In this document: positions 1-8,248 of the stretch, in pieces
How positions within the stretch are numbered: position 1 is the stretch's first letter
Layout: the number at the start of each line of letters is the position of its first letter
From: Rickettsiales bacterium
GTDB taxonomy: Bacteria > Pseudomonadota > Alphaproteobacteria > Rickettsiales > JALZUV01
DNA length: 47,059 nt
NCBI GenBank assembly: GCA_029252805.1
Contig: JAQXAR010000048.1
Coordinates: forward strand, 1-47,059
Reading direction: 5' to 3'
Position numbers and translations under genes: made by a program
Notes under the pieces: model-generated
Database searches by the model: none
The model's input: the letters and a program-made list of their open reading frames with translations, nothing else
Told to the model about the DNA's origin: nothing

Positions 1-77
1 GCCGTAGAACCCGCAATGAAATATTTTATCAACTCTAACTGCTTATTTCTCGATAACTTACAATGCTTTATATACAT
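1..77 (-). CDS. Transposase N-terminus (IS1595-like), partial
   Basis: The first 25 codons of a gene that continues past the window start. The peptide starts MYIKHCKLSRNKQ and runs on to KYFIAGST. It resembles the N-terminal zinc-binding/helix-turn-helix region of IS1595-family (ISXO2-like) transposases, which act with the IS ends to cut and paste the element. AGGAG sits 6 nt before the ATG. The sequence is identical to the partial gene at the other end of the window. The catalytic domain is not visible, so the family call is tentative. Confidence 0.6.
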   Translation of the reverse strand, partial: MYIKHCKLSRNKQLELIKYFIAGST

Positions 78-116
78 CAATAACTCCTAACAATTTAAAT
101 GTTAGGTGTCAGCCCC
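1..116 (-). mobile_element. IS1595-like insertion sequence, one end, cut by window start
   Basis: The first 116 bases are one end of an insertion sequence whose transposase reads leftward out of the window. On the minus strand the tip begins GGGGCTGACACC, followed by a near-palindrome (CCTAACA, 7-nt spacer, TGTTAGG), a Shine-Dalgarno AGGAG and the transposase start. The same sequence occurs inverted at the other end of the window. Assignment to the IS1595/ISXO2-like family rests on the GGGG-type tip and on the look of the transposase N-terminus, from memory of the family. The rest of the element is outside the window. Confidence 0.75.
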
Positions 117-143
117 TATATTTAAGGATGAGATTAATGACAC

Positions 144-173
144 AAAAAAACCGGCGAGGTTTCCCAAGCCGGT
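144..173 (-). terminator. Intrinsic terminator of the alanine-rich protein gene
   Basis: On the minus strand ACCGGC pairs with GCCGGT, with an inner GG/CC pair closed by a GAAA loop, followed by seven T. It lies 24 nt past the stop of the gene at 198-956. Confidence 0.85.
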
Positions 174-197
174 CTTAATGAATCTTGCTGGATAAAA

Positions 198-956
198 CTA
201 GTTAGCTAGTTTTTGGTCCAATGATTTTGCAGCAGCATCCGCAGCAGCATCTAACTCAGAAACTGCGATAGAAGAAGCTTCATCCGTCGCTTTTTCCATC
301 ATGCTATCTTTAGAGATAGTGCTTAGCTCGTCCGCAGCAGCTTCCGCTTTTTTCGCAGCGTCCATTGCATCAGTAGCAGTGTCCGTCACGCCTTTAGCCG
401 CAGCATCAAGTGTGTCGGTTGCTGCGTCAGCTGTTGCTGTGGCAGCGTCTTTTACCATGTCGGTAGCAGAAGCTGCAGCATCAGTCGTTGCATCAACAGT
501 AGAGTTGGCAGCATCAGCCGTAGCATCCATTGCGTCTTTCGCCATATCTGTCGTTGCGTCAGCAGCATCCGCAGCAGCAGAAACCGTTGCGTCCGCAGCG
601 TCAGTTGCCATGTCAGCAGCAGAAGCCGCAGCATCTGTTGTTGCATCTACAGCGCTTGCAGCAGCGTCAGCCGTTGCATCAACAGCAGCGTCCGCAGCAT
701 CAACAGTTGCGTCCGCAGCATCTTTTGCCATGTCAGTGGTTGCCTTAGCAGCATCTGTAGCAGCCGTAGCCGTTGCATCTGCAGCATCAGAAACCATATC
801 TGTTGCACTATTAGCCATATCAGCAGCACCATCAGTCACGTTGCTAGCCGCTTCAGTAATACCGTCTGTCAGGCTTTTGCCATCAGACATAGTGTTTAAG
901 CCAATAATGGCAAAGGCAAGGATAATTGCCAAAATTACGATTGTAGTCGATTTCAT
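198..956 (-). CDS. Alanine/aspartate/threonine-rich repeat protein with N-terminal membrane anchor
   Basis: 252 residues. Residues 4-20 (TTIVILAIILAFAIIGL) form one hydrophobic helix, either an uncleaved signal anchor or a signal peptide without an obvious AxA site. Residues about 30-215 are low-complexity Ala, Asp, Thr, Met and Lys, with Asp spaced mainly 3, 4, 7 or 8 apart. That gives 7- and 11-residue periods such as DATTDMAKDAM and DATADAANSTV, and suggests one very long amphipathic alpha helix. The composition recalls LEA group 3 and apolipoprotein-like helices, but I recognise no family and assign no function. The Shine-Dalgarno is AGAGGG about 6 nt before the ATG. The gene stands alone, with its own terminator, between an IS end and the divergent rimP operon. 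The repeats also keep the opposite strand open, which is a compositional side effect. Confidence 0.8.
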   Translation of the reverse strand: MKSTTIVILAIILAFAIIGLNTMSDGKSLTDGITEAASNVTDGAADMANSATDMVSDAADATATAATDAAKATTDMAKDAADATVDAADAAVDATADAAASAVDATTDAAASAADMATDAADATVSAAADAADATTDMAKDAMDATADAANSTVDATTDAAASATDMVKDAATATADAATDTLDAAAKGVTDTATDAMDAAKKAEAAADELSTISKDSMMEKATDEASSIAVSELDAAADAAAKSLDQKLAN

Positions 957-1037
957 ACCAACCCTCTTTCTTTGTAGTTATTACTCGCCTTCTCTATAGA
1001 GTTTTTGACGAAAGTGAAGTGTTTTTTACGGATTTCG

Positions 1038-1098
1038 CTTGTGCTTTGCTTTATTAGGGCGTAGATAGGGAGCATAAGAGGTGGGCGAGAGTCCGCCT
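1038..1098 (+). promoter_or_regulatory. Candidate promoter and leader hairpin of the rimP-nusA-infB operon
   Basis: A possible -35 (CTTGTG, 1038-1043) and -10 (TAGATA, 1062-1067) are separated by 18 nt. Just downstream GGCG (1084-1087) and CGCC (1094-1097) form a short hairpin followed by TTTTCTTTT. Leaders with a small hairpin before rimP are known in Proteobacteria. This assignment is by position and shape only. Confidence 0.3.
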
Positions 1099-1125
1099 TT
1101 TCTTTTGGAGAATTTAAGGATTACC

Positions 1126-1689
1126 ATGCAATTAAGTATTATACAGCAATCTATCGGACCGATCATCGAACCCAGCGTCGCGGCGATAGGCTATCGTTTG
1201 GTGCGCATCATTTGGCAAGGTAGCGAAAAGCGCCGCATCTTACAGATCATGGTTGAACGCTGCGATGGCGTGGATATGATGGTTGATGATTGCAGCGAGA
1301 TTAGTCATATGGTTTCGGCTCTTTTAGATGTGAAGGACCCAATTGATGGTGCTTATGAGCTAGAAGTTAGTAGTCCCGGAGTCGATCGCCCATTGGTGAA
1401 TGAGGCAGATTTTAACGATTATATCGGGCATGAAGTAAAAGTAGAGATGGCCATCCCGCAAGAGGGGCGTCGTCGTTTCCGTAGTGGTATTGCAGAAGTA
1501 AAAGACGGAATGGTGATATTGAAAAATGGCGGCGAAGTATTTGAACTGCCGTTAGATGAGATGTCCTCCGCAAAATTAGTGATGACCGATGAGCTAATGG
1601 AAGATTTAGCCCAACGGATGGAACAAAAAGTAGAAGACACTAAGCAAGAAGTAGAAGACAGTGATGAAGAGGTTGCAAACGTAACGTAA
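1126..1689 (+). CDS. rimP: Ribosome maturation factor RimP
   Basis: 187 residues, needed for late maturation of the 30S subunit. RimP has an N-terminal alpha/beta domain and a C-terminal SH3-like barrel. Here the family segment LEVSSPGVDRPL is present, followed by the barrel region with repeated short strands. The acidic C-terminus (about the last 25 residues, rich in Glu, Asp and Lys) is typical of alphaproteobacterial versions. The ATG at 1126 is chosen because AAGGA lies 6 nt upstream and the protein then starts MQLSIIQQSIGPIIEP; an in-frame GTG at 1081 lies inside the leader hairpin. It is first in the conserved rimP-nusA-ylxR-infB-rbfA-truB-rpsO-pnp series. Confidence 0.93.
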   Translation: MQLSIIQQSIGPIIEPSVAAIGYRLVRIIWQGSEKRRILQIMVERCDGVDMMVDDCSEISHMVSALLDVKDPIDGAYELEVSSPGVDRPLVNEADFNDYIGHEVKVEMAIPQEGRRRFRSGIAEVKDGMVILKNGGEVFELPLDEMSSAKLVMTDELMEDLAQRMEQKVEDTKQEVEDSDEEVANVT

Positions 1690-1715
1690 GGATCAGGGCT
1701 GCCGAGGGTTGACCT

Positions 1716-1729
1716 GCCGGGAGCCCGGC
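1716..1729. other. Palindrome in the rimP-nusA gap
   Basis: GCCGGG (1716-1721), AG, CCCGGC (1724-1729) is a perfect inverted repeat with a 2-nt centre. There is no T-run behind it, so it is not a canonical terminator. The rest of the 111-nt gap holds only the nusA ribosome-binding site. Confidence 0.5.
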
Positions 1730-1800
1730 GAAGCATACACGACGAATGAGCGCCAATTTATTGGCTGCAAAAGAAAAAATTGAATAACGAGGTAACGATT

Positions 1801-3345
1801 ATGGCTTTTGGTGGAACAGAATTAGTGCAAATTGCAGATGCAGTGGCACGTGAAAAAGGAATTGGTAAGGAAACCATTCTGGATGCAATGGAGAATGCGA
1901 TTGAAGTCGCCGCTCGCCGTAAATACGGTGCTGAGCATGATATCCGTGCAGAGATGAACCCTAAAAGCGGCCGTATTTCACTTTATAAAGTGGTGACGGT
2001 TGTGGCAGATGATCATGAGTCAGAAGAAGATGATGATGACGAACTCAGAATCTTGCGTCTCTCAGAAGCGCAAAAAGACGATGCTGCATTAGAAGTGGGC
2101 TCTGAACTTAAGGATGAACTTCCTCCCATTGATTTTGGTCGTATCGCTGCACAAAGTGCAAAGCAAGTGATCGTACAAAAAGTACGTGATGCTGAGCGTG
2201 AAGTTCAGTTTGAAGAGTTTAAAGACAAAATGGGCGAGATCGCCTCAGGCGTCGTTAAGCGTATGGAATACGGTAACGTGATCGTTGATTTCGGTCGTAC
2301 TGAGTGCATCATTCGCCGCGATCAGCTTATTCCGCGTGAGGCATTCCGTATGGGTGACCGCATCCGTGCTTATATTGCTGATGTTGATAAAGAGCGCCAA
2401 GGCCCCCAAATTTTCCTCTCTCGTACGCATCCTGACTTTATGAAGAAACTTTTCAGCCAAGAAGTTCCTGAGATTTACGATGGTTTGGTCGATATTAAAG
2501 CCGTTGCGCGTGATCCTGGTTCACGTGCGAAAATTGCGGTTTACACGCAAGATTCTAGCGTAAACCCAATTCTTGCTTGTGTCGGCGTACGTGGTTCACG
2601 TGTGCAGGCCGTGGTGAGTGAGCTCCAAGGCGAGAAAGTTGATATTGTTGAATGGTCTCCGGATCCAGCAACTTTCGTTGTAAATGCACTTTCTTCTGCT
2701 GAAGTTGCGAAAGTCGTGATCGACGAAGACAATAACCGTATCGAAGTGGTTGTGCCTGATGATCAGCTCAGCCTCGCCATTGGCCGTCGTGGTCAAAATG
2801 TTCGTCTTGCGTCGCAGCTTTGTGGCTGGCGCATTGATATTCTGACAGAAGATGAAGAGTCAGAGCGCCGCGCCGGTGAGTTTAACCGTATTACTGAAAT
2901 GTTTGTGAATGCCCTGAACGTAGAGGAAGTGATTGCACATCTTCTCGTATCAGAAGGTTTCTCAAGCGTGGAAGAAGCGGCATTTGTTCCGGTTGAAGAT
3001 CTCGCAAATATTGAAGGCTTTGATGAAGATATCGCGGGCGAGCTACAGTCTCGTGCGAAGGATTGGATTGAGCAACAACGTGTTGAAACACAAGAGAAAT
3101 TGCGCGAAATGGGCGTGAGCGATGATTTGGTTGAATTTGAAGGTATTTCAAATGAAGATCTATTGAAGCTCGCTGATAATGGCGTGAAGTCGTTGGATGA
3201 TTTTGCAGATCTTGCGCGCGATGAATATCGTGACTTCCTGCCAAAATCGCCATTGCATGATGATGAGATCGACGATTTGATCATGCGTGCACGTGCACAT
3301 TGGTTTGATGATGAGGACAAGGGTGGAAAATCTGGATCCGAATAG
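1801..3345 (+). CDS. nusA: Transcription termination/antitermination factor NusA
   Basis: 514 residues. NusA binds RNA polymerase and nascent RNA to modulate pausing, termination and antitermination. Visible domains are an N-terminal polymerase-binding domain (about 1-130), an S1 domain (about 135-205, GVVKRMEYGNVIVDFGR), two KH domains (about 205-350, including GVRGSRVQAVV and LAIGRRGQNVRLA), and two C-terminal helix-hairpin-helix/acidic repeats. The size is close to the E. coli protein. The ATG at 1801 follows GAGG by 8 nt; an in-frame TTG at 1780 would add seven residues and is less likely. The 3' end overlaps the proposed ylxR start. Confidence 0.97.
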   Translation: MAFGGTELVQIADAVAREKGIGKETILDAMENAIEVAARRKYGAEHDIRAEMNPKSGRISLYKVVTVVADDHESEEDDDDELRILRLSEAQKDDAALEVGSELKDELPPIDFGRIAAQSAKQVIVQKVRDAEREVQFEEFKDKMGEIASGVVKRMEYGNVIVDFGRTECIIRRDQLIPREAFRMGDRIRAYIADVDKERQGPQIFLSRTHPDFMKKLFSQEVPEIYDGLVDIKAVARDPGSRAKIAVYTQDSSVNPILACVGVRGSRVQAVVSELQGEKVDIVEWSPDPATFVVNALSSAEVAKVVIDEDNNRIEVVVPDDQLSLAIGRRGQNVRLASQLCGWRIDILTEDEESERRAGEFNRITEMFVNALNVEEVIAHLLVSEGFSSVEEAAFVPVEDLANIEGFDEDIAGELQSRAKDWIEQQRVETQEKLREMGVSDDLVEFEGISNEDLLKLADNGVKSLDDFADLARDEYRDFLPKSPLHDDEIDDLIMRARAHWFDDEDKGGKSGSE

Positions 3346-3952
3346 TCACAGTTCAGAGTTAGAGGCAGCGCCGTACGGGGTTCCGATGCGGCGCTGTGTC
3401 GTTACGGAGGAATCCTTCCCGCGCGATACATTGCTGCGCTTTGTTGCCTCTCCTGAAGGACAGCTTGTTTTTGATGTGAAACGTAACCTTCCGGGGCGTG
3501 GAATCTGGGTTTATCCTCAGAAGACTCACGTGGAACAGGCGATTGAAAAGAAACTGTTTGCACGCGGCGCGAAACAAGCGGTAAAGGTGCCAGAAGATTT
3601 GCTGGAAAAGGTCGAAAAAGCATTAAAACGTAGAGTGTTAAGCTTGTTGCAGCGTGGGCTTCAAAGCCGCGAAATGGTCAATGGGTTTGAGAAAGTATCC
3701 TCGGCTTTACGGTCAGAAGAAACGCGCCTTTTGGTGCATGCAAATGATGCGAGTGATGATGGAGTTTCGAAGCTCAATAAGCTTGCTGCAGAGAATGTAA
3801 TAATTATCCAACCCTGCTCGCGCGAAGAAATGTCGGAGGTGCTGAAAATCGCAAATCCGGTGCATTTATCGGTCAGATCAGCAGGATTAGCGAAATCAAT
3901 TCGTCACTCCTATGACGTCTGGGCTGGATTTCTTCAAACGGATAGGTTATAA
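3323..3952 (+). CDS. ylxR: YlxR (DUF448) / L7Ae-like RNA-binding protein
   Basis: About 209 residues from the proposed GTG. The N-terminal part (about residues 22-95) is the YlxR/DUF448 fold, with the sequence [11 protein letters not shown] and the strand segment [11 protein letters not shown]. The remainder (about 105-205) looks like the ribosomal L7Ae-type domain often attached in alphaproteobacteria. YlxR-type proteins are nucleic-acid-binding, and one in Bacillus affects RNase P; the exact role here is unknown. Start choice: GTG at 3323 with GAGG upstream gives a 23-nt overlap with nusA. The open frame extends to an ATG at 3287, deeper inside nusA. The downstream infB start lies 28 nt past the stop. 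Confidence 0.8.
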   Translation: MENLDPNSHSSELEAAPYGVPMRRCVVTEESFPRDTLLRFVASPEGQLVFDVKRNLPGRGIWVYPQKTHVEQAIEKKLFARGAKQAVKVPEDLLEKVEKALKRRVLSLLQRGLQSREMVNGFEKVSSALRSEETRLLVHANDASDDGVSKLNKLAAENVIIIQPCSREEMSEVLKIANPVHLSVRSAGLAKSIRHSYDVWAGFLQTDRL

Positions 3953-3980
3953 GCGCGAACGCACGAGTATAAAGGTTACC

Positions 3981-6485
3981 ATGGTAGATAAAGATAATAG
4001 TTCAAAGTCGACGCTCAAAATTGGGCCAAGCAAACTTTCCCTAACCAAAACGGTTGAGGGCGGTAAAGTGACACAAAATTTCCAACGTGGTCGCTCTAAA
4101 ACTGTGACGGTCGAGGTCCGAAAAACCCGTAATTACAGCCGTGATGGCGGCGAAATGAAGCGCGAAGCAGGCGCGACCCCTGGCTTAAGTGTACGTGAGC
4201 AAGAAGCTCGCATGAATGCTTTGAAAGCAGCTGAAGCCGCCAAAGGCGATAAAAAAGAAGTCAACCAACCGCCCGTGCAAGCCGCGGTGAAGGTTCGCGA
4301 AAAACACAAGTCTGACAGTGATATTATTGAACCTGAAAAGGCGATCATTGAGCCTCCTGTCGTAAAATCAAAGCCTGAAGCGAAAAAGAAAGCGGAGCCA
4401 ACTAAAGCGGCTCCTTCGCATCCGACGCATAAGAAAGTGGATCATAAAGGCCCTAAGGGTGACCGTTCTAACAAGATGAAGTTAGGCAATGATGTGCGCC
4501 GTGGCGGTAAAATGACCGTGACTCAAGCACTCAATTACGGTGATGGTAAACGTCAGCGTTCACTTGCAGCGGTTAAACGTGCGCGTGAAAAAGCAAGACG
4601 CGCAGAATTAGGACTTGGCGATGAGTCGCGCGAAAAGCGTATTCGCGATGTGGTTGTGCCTGATGTTATTACGGTGCAAGAACTCGCTAATCGTATGGCT
4701 GAACGTGCAGTTGATGTCGTTAAAGAACTCATGAAAATGGGTTCGATGGTAACAGTGAATCAGGCAATTGACCAAGATACCGCAGAATTGATCGTGGAAG
4801 AATTTGGTCACCGTATCAAGCGTGTTTCCGACAGTGATGTCGAGAATGTTCTCGTGCAAGTGGACGAAGATAATGCGGAAGATCTAAAAGCACGTCCTCC
4901 TGTTGTGACAGTGATGGGCCACGTAGATCATGGTAAAACTTCACTGCTTGATGCATTGCGTAAAACTGATGTAGCAGCGGGCGAGGCGGGTGGTATCACG
5001 CAGCATATAGGTGCTTATCAAGTGGAAATGGCAAGCGGTGACAAGATTACTTTCCTTGATACTCCGGGTCACGAAGCTTTTACGGCTATGCGTTCACGTG
5101 GTGCACAGGCGACAGATATTGTTATCCTTGTAGTTGCAGCTGACGATGGCATTATGCCACAAACCGAAGAGGCGATTAATCACTCTAAGGCGGCAGGCGT
5201 TCCCATCATTGTTGCCATCAATAAGATGGATAAAGAAGGTGCTGATCCTGCTAAGGTGAAGAACGAACTGATGCAGCATGAGCTTGTTGCCGAAGAATTC
5301 GGTGGCGATACGATCATGATTGAAGTTTCAGCGATTAAAGGCACAAACCTTGATAAACTAGAAGAAGCGATTCTTCTGACGTCTGAAATGGCCGAATTCA
5401 AAGCCAACCCTGATCGTCGCGCAAGCGGTGTTGTGGTTGAGTCTAAAGTTGAGCCGGGTCGTGGTACCGTTGCGACAGTTCTCGTACGTAATGGTACGTT
5501 GAATGTCGGCGAAATTATGGTGGCGGGTGCCGCTTTTGGTAGAGTTCGCGCGATGATTGACGATAAAGGCAATCAGGTGAAACAGGCTGGACCTGCAATG
5601 CCGGTCGAAGTGCTTGGTCTGAATGAGCCACCTGAAGCGGGTGACGAAGTGGCAGCGGTTGAAGATGAGAAAACCGCTCGTGATATTACGGAATATCGTG
5701 CACAGAAGAATAAGAACCTTAAAGTCGCTGGTGGCATGCAAAGCATGGAGCAGCTCTTTGCTTCTGCTGGTAACTCGAAGAAACAAGAGCTTCCTCTTAT
5801 CCTTAAGACGGATGTTCAGGGTTCAGCGGAAGCCATTACAGGCAGCCTCGCGAAGATGAATAACGACGAAATCTCGACTCGTGTGCTGCACGCGGCAGTG
5901 GGTGGTATTTCTGAATCGGATGTGGCGCTTGCGCAAACAACCGGGGCAAGCATCATCGCCTTTAACGTACGTGCAAATAAGCAAGCGAAACTGCTCGCAG
6001 ATAAAGAAGGCATTGAGATTCGTTATTACTCTATCATCTATGATGTAGTGGATGAGATTAAAGCCTTGATGTCAGGCATGTTATCGCCACGTAAACAAGA
6101 GAACTTCATCGGTTACGCTGAAATTCGCGAAGTCTTCAATATTACCAAAGCCGGTAAGGTGGGTGGTTGTATGGTCACTGAAGGCGTGATGAAACGTGGT
6201 GCAGGCGTACGCTTGCTACGTGATGATGTCGTGATTCATGAAGGTACGCTCAAAACGCTCAAACGCTTCAAAGATGAAGTGAAAGACGTGAAGAACGGTG
6301 TTGAGTGTGGTATGGCGTTCGAAAATTATGAAGATATCAAAGCGGGTGATGTGATTGAAGCCTTCGAAATTGAAGAAGTCGATCGTACCGTGGATGAGGT
6401 CAATAAAGAAGAGGCCAAGAATAACGCAGCTAAAGCCAAAGCGGATAAAGCAGCAGCGAAAGCAGCTGCTAGCGCAGAAGCATAA
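3981..6485 (+). CDS. infB: Translation initiation factor IF-2
   Basis: 834 residues. IF-2 is the GTPase that places fMet-tRNA on the 30S subunit and drives subunit joining. The N-terminal third is a charged, Lys/Glu/Ala-rich linker, followed by the IF2-N domain. The G domain has the P-loop GHVDHGKT at residues 313-320, DTPGHEA (G3) and NKMD (G4). Domains II, III and IV follow, and the tail is Ala/Lys rich. The ATG at 3981 is chosen (start [21 protein letters not shown], with AAAGG upstream) rather than the ATG at 3912, which lies inside ylxR. It is co-transcribed with ylxR and rbfA. Confidence 0.97.
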   Translation: MVDKDNSSKSTLKIGPSKLSLTKTVEGGKVTQNFQRGRSKTVTVEVRKTRNYSRDGGEMKREAGATPGLSVREQEARMNALKAAEAAKGDKKEVNQPPVQAAVKVREKHKSDSDIIEPEKAIIEPPVVKSKPEAKKKAEPTKAAPSHPTHKKVDHKGPKGDRSNKMKLGNDVRRGGKMTVTQALNYGDGKRQRSLAAVKRAREKARRAELGLGDESREKRIRDVVVPDVITVQELANRMAERAVDVVKELMKMGSMVTVNQAIDQDTAELIVEEFGHRIKRVSDSDVENVLVQVDEDNAEDLKARPPVVTVMGHVDHGKTSLLDALRKTDVAAGEAGGITQHIGAYQVEMASGDKITFLDTPGHEAFTAMRSRGAQATDIVILVVAADDGIMPQTEEAINHSKAAGVPIIVAINKMDKEGADPAKVKNELMQHELVAEEFGGDTIMIEVSAIKGTNLDKLEEAILLTSEMAEFKANPDRRASGVVVESKVEPGRGTVATVLVRNGTLNVGEIMVAGAAFGRVRAMIDDKGNQVKQAGPAMPVEVLGLNEPPEAGDEVAAVEDEKTARDITEYRAQKNKNLKVAGGMQSMEQLFASAGNSKKQELPLILKTDVQGSAEAITGSLAKMNNDEISTRVLHAAVGGISESDVALAQTTGASIIAFNVRANKQAKLLADKEGIEIRYYSIIYDVVDEIKALMSGMLSPRKQENFIGYAEIREVFNITKAGKVGGCMVTEGVMKRGAGVRLLRDDVVIHEGTLKTLKRFKDEVKDVKNGVECGMAFENYEDIKAGDVIEAFEIEEVDRTVDEVNKEEAKNNAAKAKADKAAAKAAASAEA

Positions 6486-6496
6486 GCGAGAGTGTC

Positions 6497-6907
6497 GTGC
6501 CGAAATTTAATAAAGATAAGTATCAGGCCAAAGGGGCATCACAGCGCCAACTGCGCGTAGGCGAAGAAATCCGTCACGGGCTGTCGGAGATTTTTATGCG
6601 AGGTGAGCTTGGCGATCCGCGTATCGAAGAAGCATCGATTACCGTATCAGAAGTGCGTATCAGCCCTGACTTGCGCAATGCAACGGCTTATGTAATGCCG
6701 CTAAATGGTGATAAAAAAGATGAAGTGCTGGAGCTGCTAAAGAACTCCAATGGCATGATTCGCACGCTGATCTCTAAAAAGATGAGTTTGAAATTCTCGC
6801 CGCGCGTCCATTTCAAACTTGATGGCAGCTTCGAAACTGCATCCCAAATTGATAGTCTCCTACGCGAAGCTAAAGAACGCTCTGCGGATGTAGAGGATGA
6901 AGAGTAG
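6497..6907 (+). CDS. rbfA: Ribosome-binding factor A
   Basis: 136 residues with a GTG start 11 nt after infB and GAGAG just upstream. RbfA binds the 30S subunit near helix 1 of 16S rRNA and helps maturation, especially in the cold. The KH-like fold is recognisable: RQLRVGEEIRHGLSEI at the start of the first helix, then ITVSEVRISPDLRNATAYV. The tail is acidic. truB starts 11 nt after the stop, in the usual order. Confidence 0.95.
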   Translation: MPKFNKDKYQAKGASQRQLRVGEEIRHGLSEIFMRGELGDPRIEEASITVSEVRISPDLRNATAYVMPLNGDKKDEVLELLKNSNGMIRTLISKKMSLKFSPRVHFKLDGSFETASQIDSLLREAKERSADVEDEE

Positions 6908-6918
6908 ACTCGCCCCAC

Positions 6919-7815
6919 ATGCAACATGGCTGGCTCAATCTTAATAAACCGGAAGAAATGACCTCGGCTAAGGCGGTGTCGATTGTGAAGCGATTGCTCG
7001 GCGTGAAGAAAGTGGGGCATACGGGCACATTGGATCCATTGGCATGTGGCGTGCTGCCGCTAGCGATTGGCGAGGCGACAAAGCTCTCGCAATATGTGAT
7101 GGCGGACCGTAAGAATTATCGATTTAGGGTAGAGTGGGGCAAGCAAACCGGCACGGATGACCGTGAAGGTGAAGTGATTGCTCAATCGGATAACCGTCCG
7201 ACATTAGCGCAGGTGCAAGCGATCTTGTCTGAATTTACCGGTGAGATCATGCAGCGTCCACCTGACTTTTCGGCCATTAAGGTGGCGGGAGAGCGTTCTT
7301 ACAAGAAAGCCCGTGAAGGGAAGAAGGTTGACTTACCTGCGCGCCCTGTCACGGTCTATGAGCTGCATGTAGAGGAGTCTAGCGCTAATGAGGTTACCTT
7401 CACCGTAATTTGCGGCAAAGGCACCTATGTGCGCTCTCTGGCGCGGGATATGGGTGAAAAACTGGGTTGTTATGGCTATGTAACATTCCTGCAGCGCTCG
7501 AGCGTCGGAATTTTTGATCTGAAGAGTGCAGTTTCGCTGGACTTAGTGGAAGAAGGGCAGTATGCACTGCCACTTGATTTTGGTTTAATGTCAATCGATG
7601 AGCCGCTGGACGACATCCTCGCGCTTAGATTTAAACCGGATCAACTCTATAGGCTGAACCAAGGCCAGTCTGCGTCTCCGCTTGCTGCGGCAAGAGAGTT
7701 TCGCGATGAAACGGTGCTGCGTTGTTACAATGCAATCACCGGAGAATTCGCGGCTTTAGGGAGGCCATCAGGCAGCTTGGTGAAACCGACTAGGGTGTTT
7801 AACCTGGGGAATTAA
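6919..7815 (+). CDS. truB: tRNA pseudouridine-55 synthase TruB
   Basis: 298 residues. TruB converts U55 of the tRNA T-loop to pseudouridine. The catalytic motif [15 protein letters not shown] carries the nucleophilic Asp at about residue 40. Other family segments are [13 protein letters not shown] at the N-terminus, [20 protein letters not shown], and [17 protein letters not shown]. The C-terminal PUA-like portion is short. The ATG lies 11 nt after rbfA. It is part of the translation operon. Confidence 0.96.
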   Translation: MQHGWLNLNKPEEMTSAKAVSIVKRLLGVKKVGHTGTLDPLACGVLPLAIGEATKLSQYVMADRKNYRFRVEWGKQTGTDDREGEVIAQSDNRPTLAQVQAILSEFTGEIMQRPPDFSAIKVAGERSYKKAREGKKVDLPARPVTVYELHVEESSANEVTFTVICGKGTYVRSLARDMGEKLGCYGYVTFLQRSSVGIFDLKSAVSLDLVEEGQYALPLDFGLMSIDEPLDDILALRFKPDQLYRLNQGQSASPLAAAREFRDETVLRCYNAITGEFAALGRPSGSLVKPTRVFNLGN

Positions 7816-7843
7816 CCCCGTACAATGTAATAGGAGAACCACG

Positions 7844-8113
7844 ATGTCGATTACCCCAGAAAGAAAGCAAGAACTGCTTAAAGAATTCGCAACCGTTCCT
7901 AATGATACAGGCAGCCCTGAAGTTCAGGTGGCCGTTGTTTCTGAACGTATTAATAACCTGACTGAGCACTTCAAAACTCATAAGCATGACCATCACTCAC
8001 GCCGCGGCCTATTGATTATGGTTGGTCGCCGCCGTCGCTTGTTGGATTATCTGAAACGTAAAGATGAGAAGCGCTATACCGCTCTTATCAAGAGCCTAGG
8101 CCTACGTAAGTAA
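7844..8113 (+). CDS. rpsO: 30S ribosomal protein S15
   Basis: 89 residues, the standard length. It binds the 16S rRNA central domain early in assembly. The family signature is visible as [24 protein letters not shown], then [32 protein letters not shown] precedes the ATG. A strong terminator follows, separating it from pnp. In other bacteria rpsO autoregulates and the rpsO-pnp message is processed by RNase III; the terminator here suggests a similar split. Confidence 0.98.
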   Translation: MSITPERKQELLKEFATVPNDTGSPEVQVAVVSERINNLTEHFKTHKHDHHSRRGLLIMVGRRRRLLDYLKRKDEKRYTALIKSLGLRK

Positions 8114-8137
8114 GCAACAGTCTAATAAAATATACTA

Positions 8138-8171
8138 AAAGGCAGGGAGCGAGAGCTTTCCTGCCTTTTTT
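8138..8171 (+). terminator. Intrinsic terminator after rpsO
   Basis: AAAGGCAGG pairs with CCTGCCTTT across a 13-nt loop, and the 3' arm runs into six T. It lies 25 nt past the rpsO stop. Confidence 0.9.
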
Positions 8172-8248
8172 ATTACTTCCCTTTTGGCGCTAAAAGGGCT
8201 ATAACGCGCGCGTTCATAAAGGATAAATTAAAGAGAGAAACATACGAT

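Larger units (their letters stand above)
1..119. repeat. 119-bp terminal inverted repeat, perfect match to 46941-47059
   Basis: Bases 1-119 are the exact reverse complement of 46941-47059. Position 120 differs, then seven more bases match, so the flanks read TATATTTAAGG here and TATTTTTAAGG on the reverse complement of the right end. The identity is two copies of the same IS end rather than the two ends of one IS, because both contain the transposase start. The AT-rich flank fits an IS1595-type target preference. Confidence 0.95.

Noticed and set aside
301-999. Long plus-strand open frame rich in Ala, Ser and Val
   Set aside because: It is the antisense of the alanine-rich gene. The GCN-type repeats keep several frames open. 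It has no ribosome-binding site, and the terminator at 144-173 and the Shine-Dalgarno both support the minus-strand gene.
2793-3320. Long minus-strand frames inside nusA, infB, pnp and others
   Set aside because: They are shadows of clearly conserved genes on the plus strand, with no ribosome-binding sites or family similarity.
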